This document shows, piece after piece, positions 33,633 to 43,108 of a DNA stretch of 46,142 nt; the first letter of the stretch is position 1, and each line of letters opens with the position of its first letter. The notes under the pieces were generated by a model. That model was not told the origin of the DNA. It saw nothing but the letters and a program-made list of their open reading frames with translations, and did not search any database. Made by a program: the position numbers and the translations under genes. This DNA comes from an uncultured Rubrobacteraceae bacterium (GTDB lineage Bacteria > Actinomycetota > Rubrobacteria > Rubrobacterales > Rubrobacteraceae): NCBI GenBank assembly GCA_902806095.1, contig CADCVF010000016.1, positions 1 through 46,142 of the forward strand. Direction: 5' to 3'.

Positions 33633-34505
33633 TCAGACAATCCTCACCCCGCAAGGGACCGGCTCGTAGATGCCGATGAAAGGAACATCGACCGTATCTT
33701 GCGCACCCCTGGCGGTCTCTTCATCGTCGAAGATTCCGTAGACTGCCGTTCCGCTCCCGCTCATCGAAGCCGCGAGCGCCCCTGATGTTACAAGCGCCTG
33801 CTCCAATGTCGTTATCTCAGAAACCAGATCTCTAGTCACTGGTGCCAGGTCGTTGCCGACAGCCGAGGCGAGTGCCTTGACGTTTCCCGAACGCAACGCC
33901 GAGACGACGGGCTCGACAGAGCGTGTGCTCTGCGTCTCCGCCCTGTCGTAAGCGCGGTAGATACTGGCAGTATCCGCGCTCCTGAGTGGCTTGGCGACGA
34001 CGAGGCGATGGGCCGGTGCCGCAGGAAGCGGCGTCAGAATCTCCCCGATACCTTCGCCAAGGGCCGTCCCCCCCGAGATACAGAAAGGCACGTCGGCCCC
34101 TATCGCCCCCCCGGCCTCACGCAGCTCATCGACCCGCAGCCCGACACCGAAGATCTCGTTCAGTCCGACGAGAACCGCCGCAGCATCGGCCGAGCCGCCA
34201 CCGAGACCGGCCCCGGCAGGAATACCCTTGCGCAGAAAAACCTCTACCGGAAGCTCAACGCCGGTCAGCCTCTGCAGCAGTCTCCAGGCTAGGTAGACCG
34301 TATTCTGCTCGGGCGGCCCGAGTTCCGCCTCCTCCGGCTCGAAAGACAGCCTGAAACCTCCGGCAGCGCGTCGCAGCTCCACCTCATCGGCGAGCGAGAT
34401 GCTCTGCATAACGGTCCTGACCTGATGGTACCCGTCCTCGCGAAGCCCGAGAACGTCGAGCGCGTAGTTGATCTTCGCATGTGCCCTGAGCCTGATCTCC
34501 GGCAT
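33633..34505 (-). CDS. ispE: 4-diphosphocytidyl-2-C-methyl-D-erythritol kinase
   Basis: 290 aa; the ATP-dependent kinase of the MEP isoprenoid pathway. AHAKINYALDVLGLREDGYH, the GHMP ATP loop GIPAGAGLGGGSADAAAVLV, GADVPFCISGGTALGEG and SGALAASMSGSGTAVYGIF are seen. ATG 34505 overlaps the rsmA stop (TGATG); the rsmA-ispE order is common. Confidence 0.94.
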   Translation of the reverse strand: MPEIRLRAHAKINYALDVLGLREDGYHQVRTVMQSISLADEVELRRAAGGFRLSFEPEEAELGPPEQNTVYLAWRLLQRLTGVELPVEVFLRKGIPAGAGLGGGSADAAAVLVGLNEIFGVGLRVDELREAGGAIGADVPFCISGGTALGEGIGEILTPLPAAPAHRLVVAKPLRSADTASIYRAYDRAETQSTRSVEPVVSALRSGNVKALASAVGNDLAPVTRDLVSEITTLEQALVTSGALAASMSGSGTAVYGIFDDEETARGAQDTVDVPFIGIYEPVPCGVRIV

Positions 34506-35281
34506 CACAGCGCCCAGGATAGTGCCACGTACAGGGCTGCGAAGTCTTCCGGGGCCAGCTCTTCCGCCCTCACGTTCGGCCCGTACCCAAGGGACTCGAG
34601 GACTTGCGGAGCCCCCACGCGGGCCGGCTCGGGCAGGTTGTTGATGAGCCTTTTGCGGCGGCTACGGAACGCGCCGAGCACGACGCGCTTTATCTGTTGG
34701 TAGTCATCCGGCGGTACTCTGCGCTCCATCTCGACGACCGCGGAGTGCACCCTTGGTGGCGGGTCGAATACCGTCGGCGGGACCTTGTGCAAGATCCTGA
34801 CGCGCGCCAGGAGTTGCGCGAGCACGGCGTATGCCCCGTAGTCCTTGGAACCGCGCTCCGCCGCCATCCTGCGCGCCACCTCGAGCTGCACCATGAACCG
34901 CAACGTCCGCAGAGTCTCGACTTCCTCGAGTAGCTTGAGGATGAGCGGCGAGGCGATGTTGTACGGAAGGTTGGCGGCGAGCCTGTTCGGCGCGGGGTAG
35001 AGGCCAGAGTAATCGAAGCGGAGGGCGTCGCCCTCGTGAATACGTACGTTGTCCCTGTCGCCAACGGCCTCGCGCAGGCCGGGGAGCACGTCGGGATCCA
35101 ACTCCACAGCGTGTACCAGGCCGGCCCTCTCGGCGAGGAAAGCCGTCAGGAATCCCCGTCCTGGGCCGACCTCCAGGACCATGTCATCCTCCGTTACACC
35201 CGAGGCCACTATCCTGGCGGTGTTCGGGTCCTTCAAGAAATGCTGGCCGAAGCGCTTTTTCGGCTGCCCCGGTTCGGACAA
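34505..35281 (-). CDS. rsmA: 16S rRNA dimethyladenosine transferase
   Basis: 258 aa; methylates two adenosines near the 3' end of 16S rRNA. RFGQHFLKDPNTARIVA, the SAM loop VLEVGPGRGFLTAFLAE, LAANLPYNIASPLILKL (catalytic NLPY) and the C-terminal RSRRKRLINNLPEPA helices are present. TTG 35281 is the start, with GGAGGTG in the last codons of tatD. Confidence 0.95.
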   Translation of the reverse strand: MSEPGQPKKRFGQHFLKDPNTARIVASGVTEDDMVLEVGPGRGFLTAFLAERAGLVHAVELDPDVLPGLREAVGDRDNVRIHEGDALRFDYSGLYPAPNRLAANLPYNIASPLILKLLEEVETLRTLRFMVQLEVARRMAAERGSKDYGAYAVLAQLLARVRILHKVPPTVFDPPPRVHSAVVEMERRVPPDDYQQIKRVVLGAFRSRRKRLINNLPEPARVGAPQVLESLGYGPNVRAEELAPEDFAALYVALSWAL

Positions 35282-35287
35282 CGAAAC

Positions 35288-36046
35288 CTACACCTCCAAC
35301 GGCAGGCCGAAGAGGTTGCGGGCGTTACGGGTGGTTAGGGTGGCCAGTTCCTCATCCTCCATCCCGAGCCTCTCGGCGACGAAGCCGGCCGTGTGGACGA
35401 CGTTTTCGGGCACGTTCTTCCTGCCGCGCACGGGCTGGGGGCTCAAGTAAGGGGCGTCAGTCTCCACGAGGATACGTTCCTCGTCTATCAGGCGGAGCAC
35501 CCTGGCCGTCTCGCTGCTGTTGTACGTGACGTTGCCTGCGAGCCCGACGTAATAGCCGCGCTCCGTCACCTCCCTGACCTCGCGGTCGCCGCCTTCGAAG
35601 CAGTGGAGGACTATGGGGACCCTTGCGCTCCCGAGGTAGGCCATAGTGTCGGCGAAGGCCTCGCGAGAGTGGATCACGAGCGGCAGACGCGTATCGTTGG
35701 CAAGCGAGATCACATCCTCGAACAGCGCGCGCTGCACCTCCCCCGACCACTCCGAACGGTGGTAGTCGAGCCCGACCTCACCGAGGGCGACTATACCCGG
35801 TGACTCCGAGAGCTCGGCCAAAGCTTCGAGGTCAGCCGCGGTGTAGGTACCGGCGTTGTGCGGATGTATCCCGGCCGTCGAGTAGACGTTGGGCAACACC
35901 GCCGCAAGCTCGGCCCCCCTCTGCGAATCCTCGACATCGGTCCCGACGTTCACCACGGCAACGACCCCCGCCTCAGCGGCGCTTTTTACCGCTCTCTCCG
36001 GCGAGACCTCCAGCCGCAGAAGGTGCGTGTGCGAGTCCACGAGCAT
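35288..36046 (-). CDS. TatD family metal-dependent hydrolase (DNase)
   Basis: 252 aa TIM-barrel. VDSHTHL, GIHPHNAG, ALGEVGLDYHRSEW, PLVIHSREAFADTMAYL, VLHCFEGGDREVRE and ILVETDAPYLSPQPVRGRKN give every metal ligand. TatD enzymes show 3'-5' exonuclease activity and a quality-control role. ATG 36046 (AAGAGGGG upstream) is preferred over ATG 36070. It is first gene of tatD-rsmA-ispE. Confidence 0.93.
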   Translation of the reverse strand: MLVDSHTHLLRLEVSPERAVKSAAEAGVVAVVNVGTDVEDSQRGAELAAVLPNVYSTAGIHPHNAGTYTAADLEALAELSESPGIVALGEVGLDYHRSEWSGEVQRALFEDVISLANDTRLPLVIHSREAFADTMAYLGSARVPIVLHCFEGGDREVREVTERGYYVGLAGNVTYNSSETARVLRLIDEERILVETDAPYLSPQPVRGRKNVPENVVHTAGFVAERLGMEDEELATLTTRNARNLFGLPLEV

Positions 36047-36081
36047 AGCGCCCCTCTTCCCCAGAGTCATCAGCGAAGGGC

Positions 36082-36087
36082 ATTATA
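36082..36087 (-). promoter_or_regulatory. -10 box upstream of tatD
   Basis: TATAAT on the minus strand between rsmI and tatD, without a convincing -35. It could start a tatD-rsmA-ispE transcript. Tandem CATCAGG motifs lie next to it. Confidence 0.35.
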
Positions 36088-36119
36088 AAGGCATCAGGCA
36101 TCAGGTGTGATGATGACAT

Positions 36120-36944
36120 CTATCCTGATGTAGAGAACCTCCCTCGACCTTTTACAAGTCGCTCGTAGATCTCACCTCGACGATGTCCCGACTCGCGGGC
36201 CGCCCTCGCGGCGGCCCGCGAAGGACTTTCTCCTTCTGCCACGTAGTCTCGTGCCAGCCGGACTACGTCGTCGATGCTCTCCTCCGCCTTCTTCATTCCG
36301 CCGCGGACTACGAGCACGATCTCACCTCTTACCCTATCCGAGAAGTGCCTGGCGGCCTCCTCTGCCGTCCCCCTGAAGACCTCCTCGTGGAGCTTGGTGA
36401 GCTCCCTGCATACGGCGACCGGGGTATCGGCAGGAAGGTCCCCGAGGGTCTTCCCGAGCCTGTGCGGGGACTCGAAGAGGACGAACGTAGACGGTTCGGT
36501 TGCGACGCGCTCCAAAAGTTGCGTGCGCCCCTTTCCCTTGCGGGGTGGGAAGCCGGTAAAGACAACCGTGTCTGCGGGCAGCCCCGAGGCAACGAGGGCC
36601 GTGGTAAGGGCCGAGGGGCCAGGGAGGGCTTCTACCTCGACGCCTGCCTCGAGGCAGGCGCGCACGAGCCTGCAGCCAGGGTCGGAGACGAGCGGGGTAC
36701 CGGCGTCGGTGACGAGGCCTACGCGCTGCGTCTTCGCCCTTTCGGCGAGTTCGGGGGCGAGGCGTTCCTCGTTGTGTTCGTGGTAGGCGATGAGGTCACG
36801 CTTTATCTCGTAGTGGGCGAGCAATCGTCCCGTGCGCCTGGTGTCCTCGCAGGCAACGAGGTCGGCCTCGCGCAAGTAGCGGAGGGAGCGAAGGGTGATG
36901 TCCTCCAGGTTACCTATCGGTGTTGGGATCACGCTGAGGGGCAT
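36120..36944 (-). CDS. rsmI: 16S rRNA (cytidine1402-2'-O)-methyltransferase
   Basis: 274 aa, SAM-dependent tetrapyrrole-methylase fold. VIPTPIGNLEDITLRSL, VACEDTRRTGRLL, GLVTDAGTPLVSDPG and LPGPSALTTALVASGLPAD are seen, with a C-terminal basic tail. ATG 36944 (or GTG 36947) immediately follows the stop of the ROK gene. It is third gene of recJ-ROK-rsmI. Confidence 0.94.
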   Translation of the reverse strand: MPLSVIPTPIGNLEDITLRSLRYLREADLVACEDTRRTGRLLAHYEIKRDLIAYHEHNEERLAPELAERAKTQRVGLVTDAGTPLVSDPGCRLVRACLEAGVEVEALPGPSALTTALVASGLPADTVVFTGFPPRKGKGRTQLLERVATEPSTFVLFESPHRLGKTLGDLPADTPVAVCRELTKLHEEVFRGTAEEAARHFSDRVRGEIVLVVRGGMKKAEESIDDVVRLARDYVAEGESPSRAAARAARESGHRRGEIYERLVKGRGRFSTSG

Positions 36945-36947
36945 CAC

Positions 36948-37901
36948 TCAGCCACCGAGCAGATACTCCCTGGAGGATGCGTCCCTGGCGAGCGCTGCGG
37001 CGCCGAGGACGCCGGACTTGGGTCCGAGGGTGGCGACCTTGACGTCGGCCAGGTCGCGTGAAGGGGGCCTGGCGCGGAGGATGACCTCCTTGCGGGCCGC
37101 CTCGAGTACGAGCTCCTCAGCCTCCATGACGCCTCCGCCGACGGCGACCACCTCGGGGTTGAAGATGTTTATGAACCCGGCGAGACCGACGCCGAGCCAC
37201 CTCCCCGCCTCGTCGAGTACCGAGAGCGCCACCTCGTCCCCTTCGCGGGCGAGCTCCGTGACGTCCTCGCCGAGTATCTGGCGCCTGGCGGCCAGGCGTC
37301 CGAGCGCCGAATCAGGGTGTTCGACCGCGAGCTCGCGGGCGCGGCGTCCTATGGCTGTGCCTGAGGCCAGGGCTTCCAGGCAGCCGTGGTTGCCGCAGGC
37401 GCATCGGGGTCCTGTGGCCTGGATCGTTACGTGCCCGAGTTCTCCACCCGAGCCCTGCGCACCTCGCATCAGGATGCCGTGCGTGATGACGCCGCCCCCG
37501 ATCCCCGTTCCGAGCGTGACGAAAACCAGGTGGTCGGCCTCGCTGCCGACCCCGAACCGGAACTCACCCCACGCCGCGGCGTTGCCGTCATTCTCTACAG
37601 TAAGGGGCATCCCGATCTTCGGTTCGAGCTCGTCCTTCAAGGGGATGCCCTCGACCGCGCGCAGGTTCGGGGAGTAGACGACCTTGTTCTCCTGGGCCAG
37701 AACCAGGCCTGGCACGGCGAGGCATACACCTCCGACCTCGGGGGCGTCTCCAACCTCAGTGATCGCCCGTGCGATGGTCTCGACCAGGGTCCCTGGGGAG
37801 TGTGGCGTGGGGTAGCGGACCTCGTCCAGGATCTTGCCTTCGGGGGTGACGACCCCGGCGGCGATCTTGGTCCCCCCGACGTCGACGCCGACGGCGTTCA
37901 C
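36948..37901 (-). CDS. ROK-family sugar kinase (glucokinase-like)
   Basis: 317 aa. N-terminal ATP motif VGVDVGGTKIAAGVV, substrate region VENDGNAAAWGEFRFG, VFVTLGTGIGGGVI and the ROK zinc motif CACGNHGCLEALASG. It probably phosphorylates glucose or a related hexose. Start 37901 overlaps the recJ stop by 4 nt. Its first gene partner, a nuclease, has no metabolic link, so the grouping is probably positional. Confidence 0.92.
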   Translation of the reverse strand: MNAVGVDVGGTKIAAGVVTPEGKILDEVRYPTPHSPGTLVETIARAITEVGDAPEVGGVCLAVPGLVLAQENKVVYSPNLRAVEGIPLKDELEPKIGMPLTVENDGNAAAWGEFRFGVGSEADHLVFVTLGTGIGGGVITHGILMRGAQGSGGELGHVTIQATGPRCACGNHGCLEALASGTAIGRRARELAVEHPDSALGRLAARRQILGEDVTELAREGDEVALSVLDEAGRWLGVGLAGFINIFNPEVVAVGGGVMEAEELVLEAARKEVILRARPPSRDLADVKVATLGPKSGVLGAAALARDASSREYLLGG

Positions 37902-39562
37902 TGCCCCGCCTTCCAGTCCAATATCTCGAGCTCGGCTTGCCCGGAGTATTTGCTGCGGGTGACAGTGTAGGCGGCGTCGAATGGCCCCGAGGGCGCCTCC
38001 TCTGGCTCGCCGGGCATCTTGGCCTTGATACCGCCTCCGAGATCGAGGAGGTTCATACCCTCCCAGATCTTGCGCGAGCCGGCGATCCTCAAGTTCTCCG
38101 TAATGAAGATCGGACGGTAGTTCCCGCTACCGAAAGGGGCTAGCTTCTCGTGCCAATCGAGCAGACCGTTGGAGACGCTCCCGAGAGGTATCTCGGCGTC
38201 GACCTCTATGGCAGGGACGAAGATCTCCGGTTTCTCGATGCTCTGGGCCCTGACGGCCTCGTTGAGGCCGGCCACAAAAGCGTCGAGGTTGCCGGGTTTC
38301 ACGGAGAGGCCAGCGGCCCTGCGGTGGCCGCCCCACTCCCCCATCAGGTGGCGAACCGCGTAGAGGGCGCCGTAGAGGTCGACTTCGGTGTCGCCGGCGC
38401 GGGCCGAGCCGCCGTAGGAGTCGTCGGCCCTGCGGGCCAGTATCGCCGCCGGCCTTCCCGTCGCGCCTGCGACGCGGCCTGCGATCAAACCCGCTATCCC
38501 TCCCGTCTCCTCCGTAACTACGACCTTGAAATCCTGTTCGGGATCCACCTCCGCCATCGCCCGCTCGACGGCGTACCTGGTCCGCCGCTGGCGCTCGGCG
38601 TTGAGCTGGTTCAGTAGGGAGGCTATCCTGAAAGCCTCCCTGCGGTCATCCGTCAGAAGCAGGTCGAGAGCGGGCCGCGGGTTCTTTATCCTGCCGATGG
38701 AGTTGATTCGCGGCCCCAGCCTCCACCCGAGGTCGTCCTCGTCGAGATCCCCCCTCACCCCGGCTACCTTGACCAGGGCCTCGATGCCAGGACGCGCCCC
38801 CCCGGCAGCGAGGCCCCTGTTTATGTGCTTGAGCCCCATGCGGGCGAGCGCCCTGTTGTCCCCGACGAGCGGTGCGATGTCAACGACGGTGCCGACCGAG
38901 ACGAGGTCGAGAAGCCGTCCCAGGCGCTTCCTGCCCTCGGCATCGCCGAGCCCGCGGACGACGGCCCACGCGAACTTCCAGGCCACCCCAACCCCGGCAA
39001 GGGGGTCCTCGGGGTCCCAGAGCTTGGGGTCGAGCACGGCGACTGCCGTATCTGGCGGGTCCTCTGGGGGGATATGATGGTCGGTTACGATCACCTCCAT
39101 CCCAAGCTCGTTCGCCAGCGCCACCTCGCTCCTGTTGGAGATGCCGCAGTCGGCGGTGATGAGGAGATCCACCCCCTCGGCGAAGAGGTCTCGTACGTAA
39201 GGTTCGAGGAGACTGTAACCGGTCTGTCGGGTCGGAAGGCCGACGGTGATGTTGTCCGTATAGTGTGAGAGCGCGAGGAACAGGACTGCGGCCGAGGTGA
39301 TGCCGTCGGTGTCGTAGTCGCCAAAGACCCCTATCCTCTCTCCACTCTCGATGGCCTTCGCAACCCTCGCTGCCGCCACGTTCCATTGGTCTTCATCAGG
39401 CATCCCGATGGCGGCGAGGGAGGGAGAGAGGAAGTCCGACGCCGCCCCCGGCGCGACGCCGCGGTTGGCCAGTACGCGGGCACACAGGAGGTCTACATCA
39501 GCCTCCCGCGCAAGCTCAGAGACCATATCCGCATCCGGCTCGAGGAGCCGCCACCGCGCCAA
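37898..39562 (-). CDS. recJ: Single-stranded-DNA-specific exonuclease RecJ (DHH family)
   Basis: 554 aa; 5'-3' ssDNA exonuclease of recombination and mismatch repair. DHH motifs IGVFGDYDTDGITSAAVLF, LLITADCGISN and VIVTDHHIPPED, then DHHA1 (AGRVAGATGRPAAILAR, MGEWGGHRRAAGLSV) and an OB-like end. TTG 39562 is preferred: AAGGAGG lies 6 nt upstream. The ATG at 39607 falls inside the TATAAT box and would leave no transcript leader. Confidence 0.94.
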   Translation of the reverse strand: MARWRLLEPDADMVSELAREADVDLLCARVLANRGVAPGAASDFLSPSLAAIGMPDEDQWNVAAARVAKAIESGERIGVFGDYDTDGITSAAVLFLALSHYTDNITVGLPTRQTGYSLLEPYVRDLFAEGVDLLITADCGISNRSEVALANELGMEVIVTDHHIPPEDPPDTAVAVLDPKLWDPEDPLAGVGVAWKFAWAVVRGLGDAEGRKRLGRLLDLVSVGTVVDIAPLVGDNRALARMGLKHINRGLAAGGARPGIEALVKVAGVRGDLDEDDLGWRLGPRINSIGRIKNPRPALDLLLTDDRREAFRIASLLNQLNAERQRRTRYAVERAMAEVDPEQDFKVVVTEETGGIAGLIAGRVAGATGRPAAILARRADDSYGGSARAGDTEVDLYGALYAVRHLMGEWGGHRRAAGLSVKPGNLDAFVAGLNEAVRAQSIEKPEIFVPAIEVDAEIPLGSVSNGLLDWHEKLAPFGSGNYRPIFITENLRIAGSRKIWEGMNLLDLGGGIKAKMPGEPEEAPSGPFDAAYTVTRSKYSGQAELEILDWKAGQ

Positions 39563-39605
39563 TAGAATCCTCCTTACGCCGACAACCCCAAGTAAGGGTG
39601 TCGTC

Positions 39606-39611
39606 ATTATA
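39606..39611 (-). promoter_or_regulatory. -10 box of recJ
   Basis: TATAAT on the minus strand, 45 nt upstream of the preferred TTG start, no good -35. Bases 39612-39740 hold only a CATCAGG motif and short palindromes. Confidence 0.45.
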
Positions 39612-39740
39612 CAAAGCGGACCTTAATCTCATACCGGGCTGACGCCCGAAATCCGATGCCTCCCAAGACGGTCCCGAGAGAGGCTGCGCCTCCCGCCAAC
39701 TGCGGCCACAGACTCTAGTCATCAGGTCTCAACGAAAACA

Positions 39741-39760
39741 AGCTGACATGCTGAAGTGCT
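39741..39760. repeat. GTCAGC/TTCAGC repeat block 5 (short)
   Basis: AGCTGACATGCTGAAGTGCT, abutting the TAG of the phospholipase-D gene. Confidence 0.6.
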
Positions 39761-41041
39761 CTAGACCAGCGGACTCAGGCTCGCGAGGGTGCGCTCGACG
39801 AGCTTGGCGGGGAGCGGACGGCGTTCCCATTCTTGGAGTGTCAACTCCTCGGCGTTGGTCTTGTCCACATCGAACATCCTCTCCATCTGGGCCGCGAGGG
39901 CACGGCTGTAGACCTCGATGTTCAGCTCGTAGTTGCCGAGCATGCTAAGGCGGTCGATGTTCGCGCTGCCGATAGTCGACCAGACGCCGTCTACAGTGGC
40001 GGTCTTGGAGTGGATCATGATGTGCCTGTACAGGAAGATCCTGACGCCTGCTTCGAGGAGCTCATGGAAGTGGCGCCGCGCGAGCCAGTCCGCGGTGACG
40101 TGGTTCGACTGCTCGGGGACGAGGACCTGTACGTCGACCCCGCGCCTCCTCGCGTCTATCAGGTGCGCTTTCAACGCCCGGTCGGGGACGAAGTAAGCGT
40201 GGGTCAGATAGACGTGGGAGTTTGCACGGTCTATCGCCTCTATGTACATCTCCCTGATAGGGAAAATCCTCATGTAAGGGTCGTTCCGCCGCACCCTTAC
40301 GGCCGGATTCCAATCACGCTCTTTGTTGGGGGTTATCCCTGGCAGGTCACCCGTGCGGTGGGCGTTCCAGAAGTCGACGAAGGCGTTGTCCACCTCCCTG
40401 GCAGCGGCGCCGCGCACCCTGACGTGCGTGTCGCGCCAACCTGCTTCGTACAGGGACCCGATGTTGTAGCCGCCGAGGAAGGCGACCTTGCCGTCGATGC
40501 TCATCACGTGGCGGTGAAACCGGAAGATGTTCCTCGGGTTCAGTATCTTCGTCGGCCCTGACAGAGGACGGAAGTGGAGGCGGTGGATCTTCTCCGGGAA
40601 CCTCTTGAACGAGGGCGACACTAACAAGTTGGCCAGCCCGTCGAAGACGACGTAGACATCGACGCCCTCACGAGCCTTCCTGGCAAGGGCCTCCACAAAG
40701 CGGCGCCCGACCTCATCACCCTTCCAGATAAACGTCCCGACGAAGATCTCGCCCTCAGCGGCCTCAATCTCCTCGAGCATCGCCTCGTAGAGGTCGACCC
40801 CGTAAGCGTAGATCTTCAGCCGGTCCTCGCCCGACTCCATCCCTATCTCGGGCTGATCCTCCCACGGGAACCCCTCCCGCGGACCCCGACGCCGCTTGCG
40901 GAACTCGGCCAACGCGACGAGCACACCGACGATAACCGCCTGCAAGGTCGTCAGGGCGAGGAAGACCCTCAGCCCAACCCGGCGCAAAGTAGAGAGCCCG
41001 GCCCGCGCCTCCGAGAGTATTCGCCGCACGAAAGAGAACAT
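39761..41041 (-). CDS. Phospholipase D-like / cardiolipin synthase-family protein
   Basis: 426 aa with one N-terminal transmembrane segment (~24-46). Two PLD half-domains are present: FHRHVMSIDGKVAFLGGYNI (~177-196) and IHSKTATVDGVWSTIGSANI (~343-362). The second HKD motif is intact (H-S-K-x4-D). In the first, the expected Lys is His (H-R-H-x4-D). The intervening PVRVR-like basic stretch, then VYLTHAYFVPDRALKAHLI, matches cardiolipin synthases. Substrate is unproven. Confidence 0.85.
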   Translation of the reverse strand: MFSFVRRILSEARAGLSTLRRVGLRVFLALTTLQAVIVGVLVALAEFRKRRRGPREGFPWEDQPEIGMESGEDRLKIYAYGVDLYEAMLEEIEAAEGEIFVGTFIWKGDEVGRRFVEALARKAREGVDVYVVFDGLANLLVSPSFKRFPEKIHRLHFRPLSGPTKILNPRNIFRFHRHVMSIDGKVAFLGGYNIGSLYEAGWRDTHVRVRGAAAREVDNAFVDFWNAHRTGDLPGITPNKERDWNPAVRVRRNDPYMRIFPIREMYIEAIDRANSHVYLTHAYFVPDRALKAHLIDARRRGVDVQVLVPEQSNHVTADWLARRHFHELLEAGVRIFLYRHIMIHSKTATVDGVWSTIGSANIDRLSMLGNYELNIEVYSRALAAQMERMFDVDKTNAEELTLQEWERRPLPAKLVERTLASLSPLV

Positions 41042-41127
41042 AGGACCGATTATATAGAGCGTCTCGCGGAAAGCGCGCTATCTCAGCAAGAGGTGTCCGC
41101 GATCAGTAAGTACAACAGGCCTGATGC

Positions 41128-41880
41128 CTATTTTCGGCGCAGGCGCGAGACGAAGCTCTTTCCCTCCTTGAGGGCGCGGGCCCTGATCTGCTCCATCTCC
41201 TTCTCGCCGACCTTCTGGCCGCCGCGTTCGAAGTAGAGGATGCCTGACCGTCCCATCGCCACGGTGCCAGCGTAGGCGATTACCGCCGAAGCGGCCCATC
41301 CTCCCACGGGCACGAGCTTCACGGCCTGGCGGCTTAAGGCCCTCAGGCCGAAACCGGCGGCCAGTACCCCGAGGAGCTCGCGCACCCTTTCCATCGACAG
41401 TTCCTCCCCGTAAGCGGCTGCTATGTTGAGCACCATCCGCGCCTGGTTCGCCGTCATCACCGGCATGTCGGCTCCAGGGATGGGGAGAGCCCCGATCACG
41501 GCGTTCTGGCGGGCGTTGTTGCGTATGATCTCCTCGCAAACAGCCCGCCTGAGCGGGGGATATCCCTTCGCGAGCGCGACCAGATAGTCCTCGTCCAGCG
41601 CCAGCACGATGCGTGGCGCCAGATCTTCGAGCAGGGCGTCCCCATCCTTCGGAGAGAGGGATATCCTACCGGGATCCTCGACGGCCTTCCCCGAGATGTT
41701 AGCCTCGCCCTTCGAGACCGAGAGGATCACCTCGGCCCCGCGCACGCCCCTTTGCGCCCCTAGCAGGGATGCGATCTCGGCGGCCCGTGGCGAGTCGCCG
41801 GTGACGGCGAGCGTAGCCTGCTCCCTCGCCGCGTTGCGGGTCTCGCGGAATACTTTGTACAGATTTCTCAGGCCCATCAT
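41128..41880 (-). CDS. DUF697-like membrane-associated protein
   Basis: 250 aa. The N-terminal alpha/beta region (ASLLGAQRGVRGAEVILSVS) precedes a helical part: RAVCEEIIRNNARQNAVIGA, PIPGADMPVMTANQARMVLN and a hydrophobic GGWAASAVIAYAGTVAMG. This fits the DUF697 (YcjF-type) domain of unknown function. ATG 41880 has AAGGAGG 7 nt upstream. It is divergent from the sigma factor gene. Confidence 0.75.
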   Translation of the reverse strand: MMGLRNLYKVFRETRNAAREQATLAVTGDSPRAAEIASLLGAQRGVRGAEVILSVSKGEANISGKAVEDPGRISLSPKDGDALLEDLAPRIVLALDEDYLVALAKGYPPLRRAVCEEIIRNNARQNAVIGALPIPGADMPVMTANQARMVLNIAAAYGEELSMERVRELLGVLAAGFGLRALSRQAVKLVPVGGWAASAVIAYAGTVAMGRSGILYFERGGQKVGEKEMEQIRARALKEGKSFVSRLRRK

Positions 41881-41937
41881 AGCGTATCCTCCTTGCGGTT
41901 CTGGCTGCGCGACTCTGCCTGCGCATGCGGGATCAAA

Positions 41938-41965
41938 TTGATTATTGTCCCTTTTAAGATATATT
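41938..41965 (+). promoter_or_regulatory. Promoter of the sigma factor gene
   Basis: TTGATT (41938-41943), 16 nt, TATATT (41960-41965); initiation near 41972. The leader contains AGGAGGG (41979-41985) and GGAG (42004-42007). Confidence 0.6.
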
Positions 41966-42013
41966 ACGTGAAGGCTACAGGAGGGTTTCAACCTGAAGTT
42001 CCCGGAGTAGATT

Positions 42014-43108
42014 TTGCAGCCTCAACGTGACCTGCGGGACATAGAGGAGATACAGGAGCTCTTCGAGGCCGGTCAGGAGACCGGCACGCTGGAGTCGAGT
42101 GAGGTACTCGACCTCCTGCAAGAGGTGGACCTCTCGACCGACGAGATCCAACAGGTCTACGGGCTCCTCCGCGAGCACGGCGTCGAAGTGGTCGACGCCG
42201 GATTCCTCGCCGAGACGATGGGCGAGGACGAGGACACCCAGCTCGTCAAAGAGGTATTGGAGGGCGACCTGAAGAGCCGCTACACGGGGGACGCAGTCCA
42301 GATGTACCTGGACGAGATAGGCAAGACCCCCCTTCTCACGAAGGCCCAGGAGACCTACCTCGCGCGGCGCATAGAGCGCGGCGACAGGCGGGCCAAGGCC
42401 CACCTAACTAAAGCCAACCTCAGGCTCGTCGTCTCCATAGCCAAGAAGTACGCGGGAAGAGGTGTCTCACTGCTCGACCTCATTCAGGAGGGCAACATCG
42501 GGCTAATGCGGGCCGTCGAGAAGTTCGACTACCGCAAGGGCTTCAAGTTCTCGACGTACGCGACGTGGTGGATCCGTCAGGCCGTCACCAGGGCGATAGC
42601 CGACAAGGGACGTACGATCCGTGTCCCCGTCCACATGGTCGAGAAGATCAACAAGTACTACAGGGTCCAGCGCGGCCTCGGCGCCAAGCTCAACCGCGAC
42701 CCCACGGACGAGGAGGTCGCCTCTATCATGGAGGTCGACGCGGAGGAGATCGTGCGCATCAGACGCGTCTCGAGGCGTTCGATCTCCCTCGAGACCCCCG
42801 TCGGGGAGGACCACTCCTCGGAGCTTGGGGACTTTATCGCGGATGAGGAGTCGGAGAGCCCCCACGACCTGGCCAAATCTTCCCTCCTCAAGGCCCGCAT
42901 GCGAGAGGCCCTTGGCAGCCTCCCAGAACGCGAGCGCATGGTCCTCGAGTACCGCTTCGGCCTCACCGGCGGCCAGCCCAAGACCTTGGAAGAGGTCGGG
43001 GAGCGCTTCGACGTCACCCGCGAGCGTATCCGTCAGATACAGCTCACGGCCCTGGCCAAGATAAAGAGCAGTCCGCACGCCGCAGGACTGCGCGATCTGT
43101 TGGAATAA
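42014..43108 (+). CDS. rpoD: RNA polymerase sigma factor, RpoD/SigA type
   Basis: 364 aa. A region 1.1-like N-terminus (~1-85) precedes region 1.2 ([19 protein letters not shown]), region 2 ([40 protein letters not shown] for -10 binding), region 3 ([20 protein letters not shown]) and region 4 ([20 protein letters not shown] for -35 binding). It is the principal or a closely related group 2 sigma factor. TTG 42014 has GGAG 6 nt upstream. A stronger AGGAGGG further up faces a CTG followed by a TAG in the same frame. Confidence 0.94.
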   Translation: MQPQRDLRDIEEIQELFEAGQETGTLESSEVLDLLQEVDLSTDEIQQVYGLLREHGVEVVDAGFLAETMGEDEDTQLVKEVLEGDLKSRYTGDAVQMYLDEIGKTPLLTKAQETYLARRIERGDRRAKAHLTKANLRLVVSIAKKYAGRGVSLLDLIQEGNIGLMRAVEKFDYRKGFKFSTYATWWIRQAVTRAIADKGRTIRVPVHMVEKINKYYRVQRGLGAKLNRDPTDEEVASIMEVDAEEIVRIRRVSRRSISLETPVGEDHSSELGDFIADEESESPHDLAKSSLLKARMREALGSLPERERMVLEYRFGLTGGQPKTLEEVGERFDVTRERIRQIQLTALAKIKSSPHAAGLRDLLE

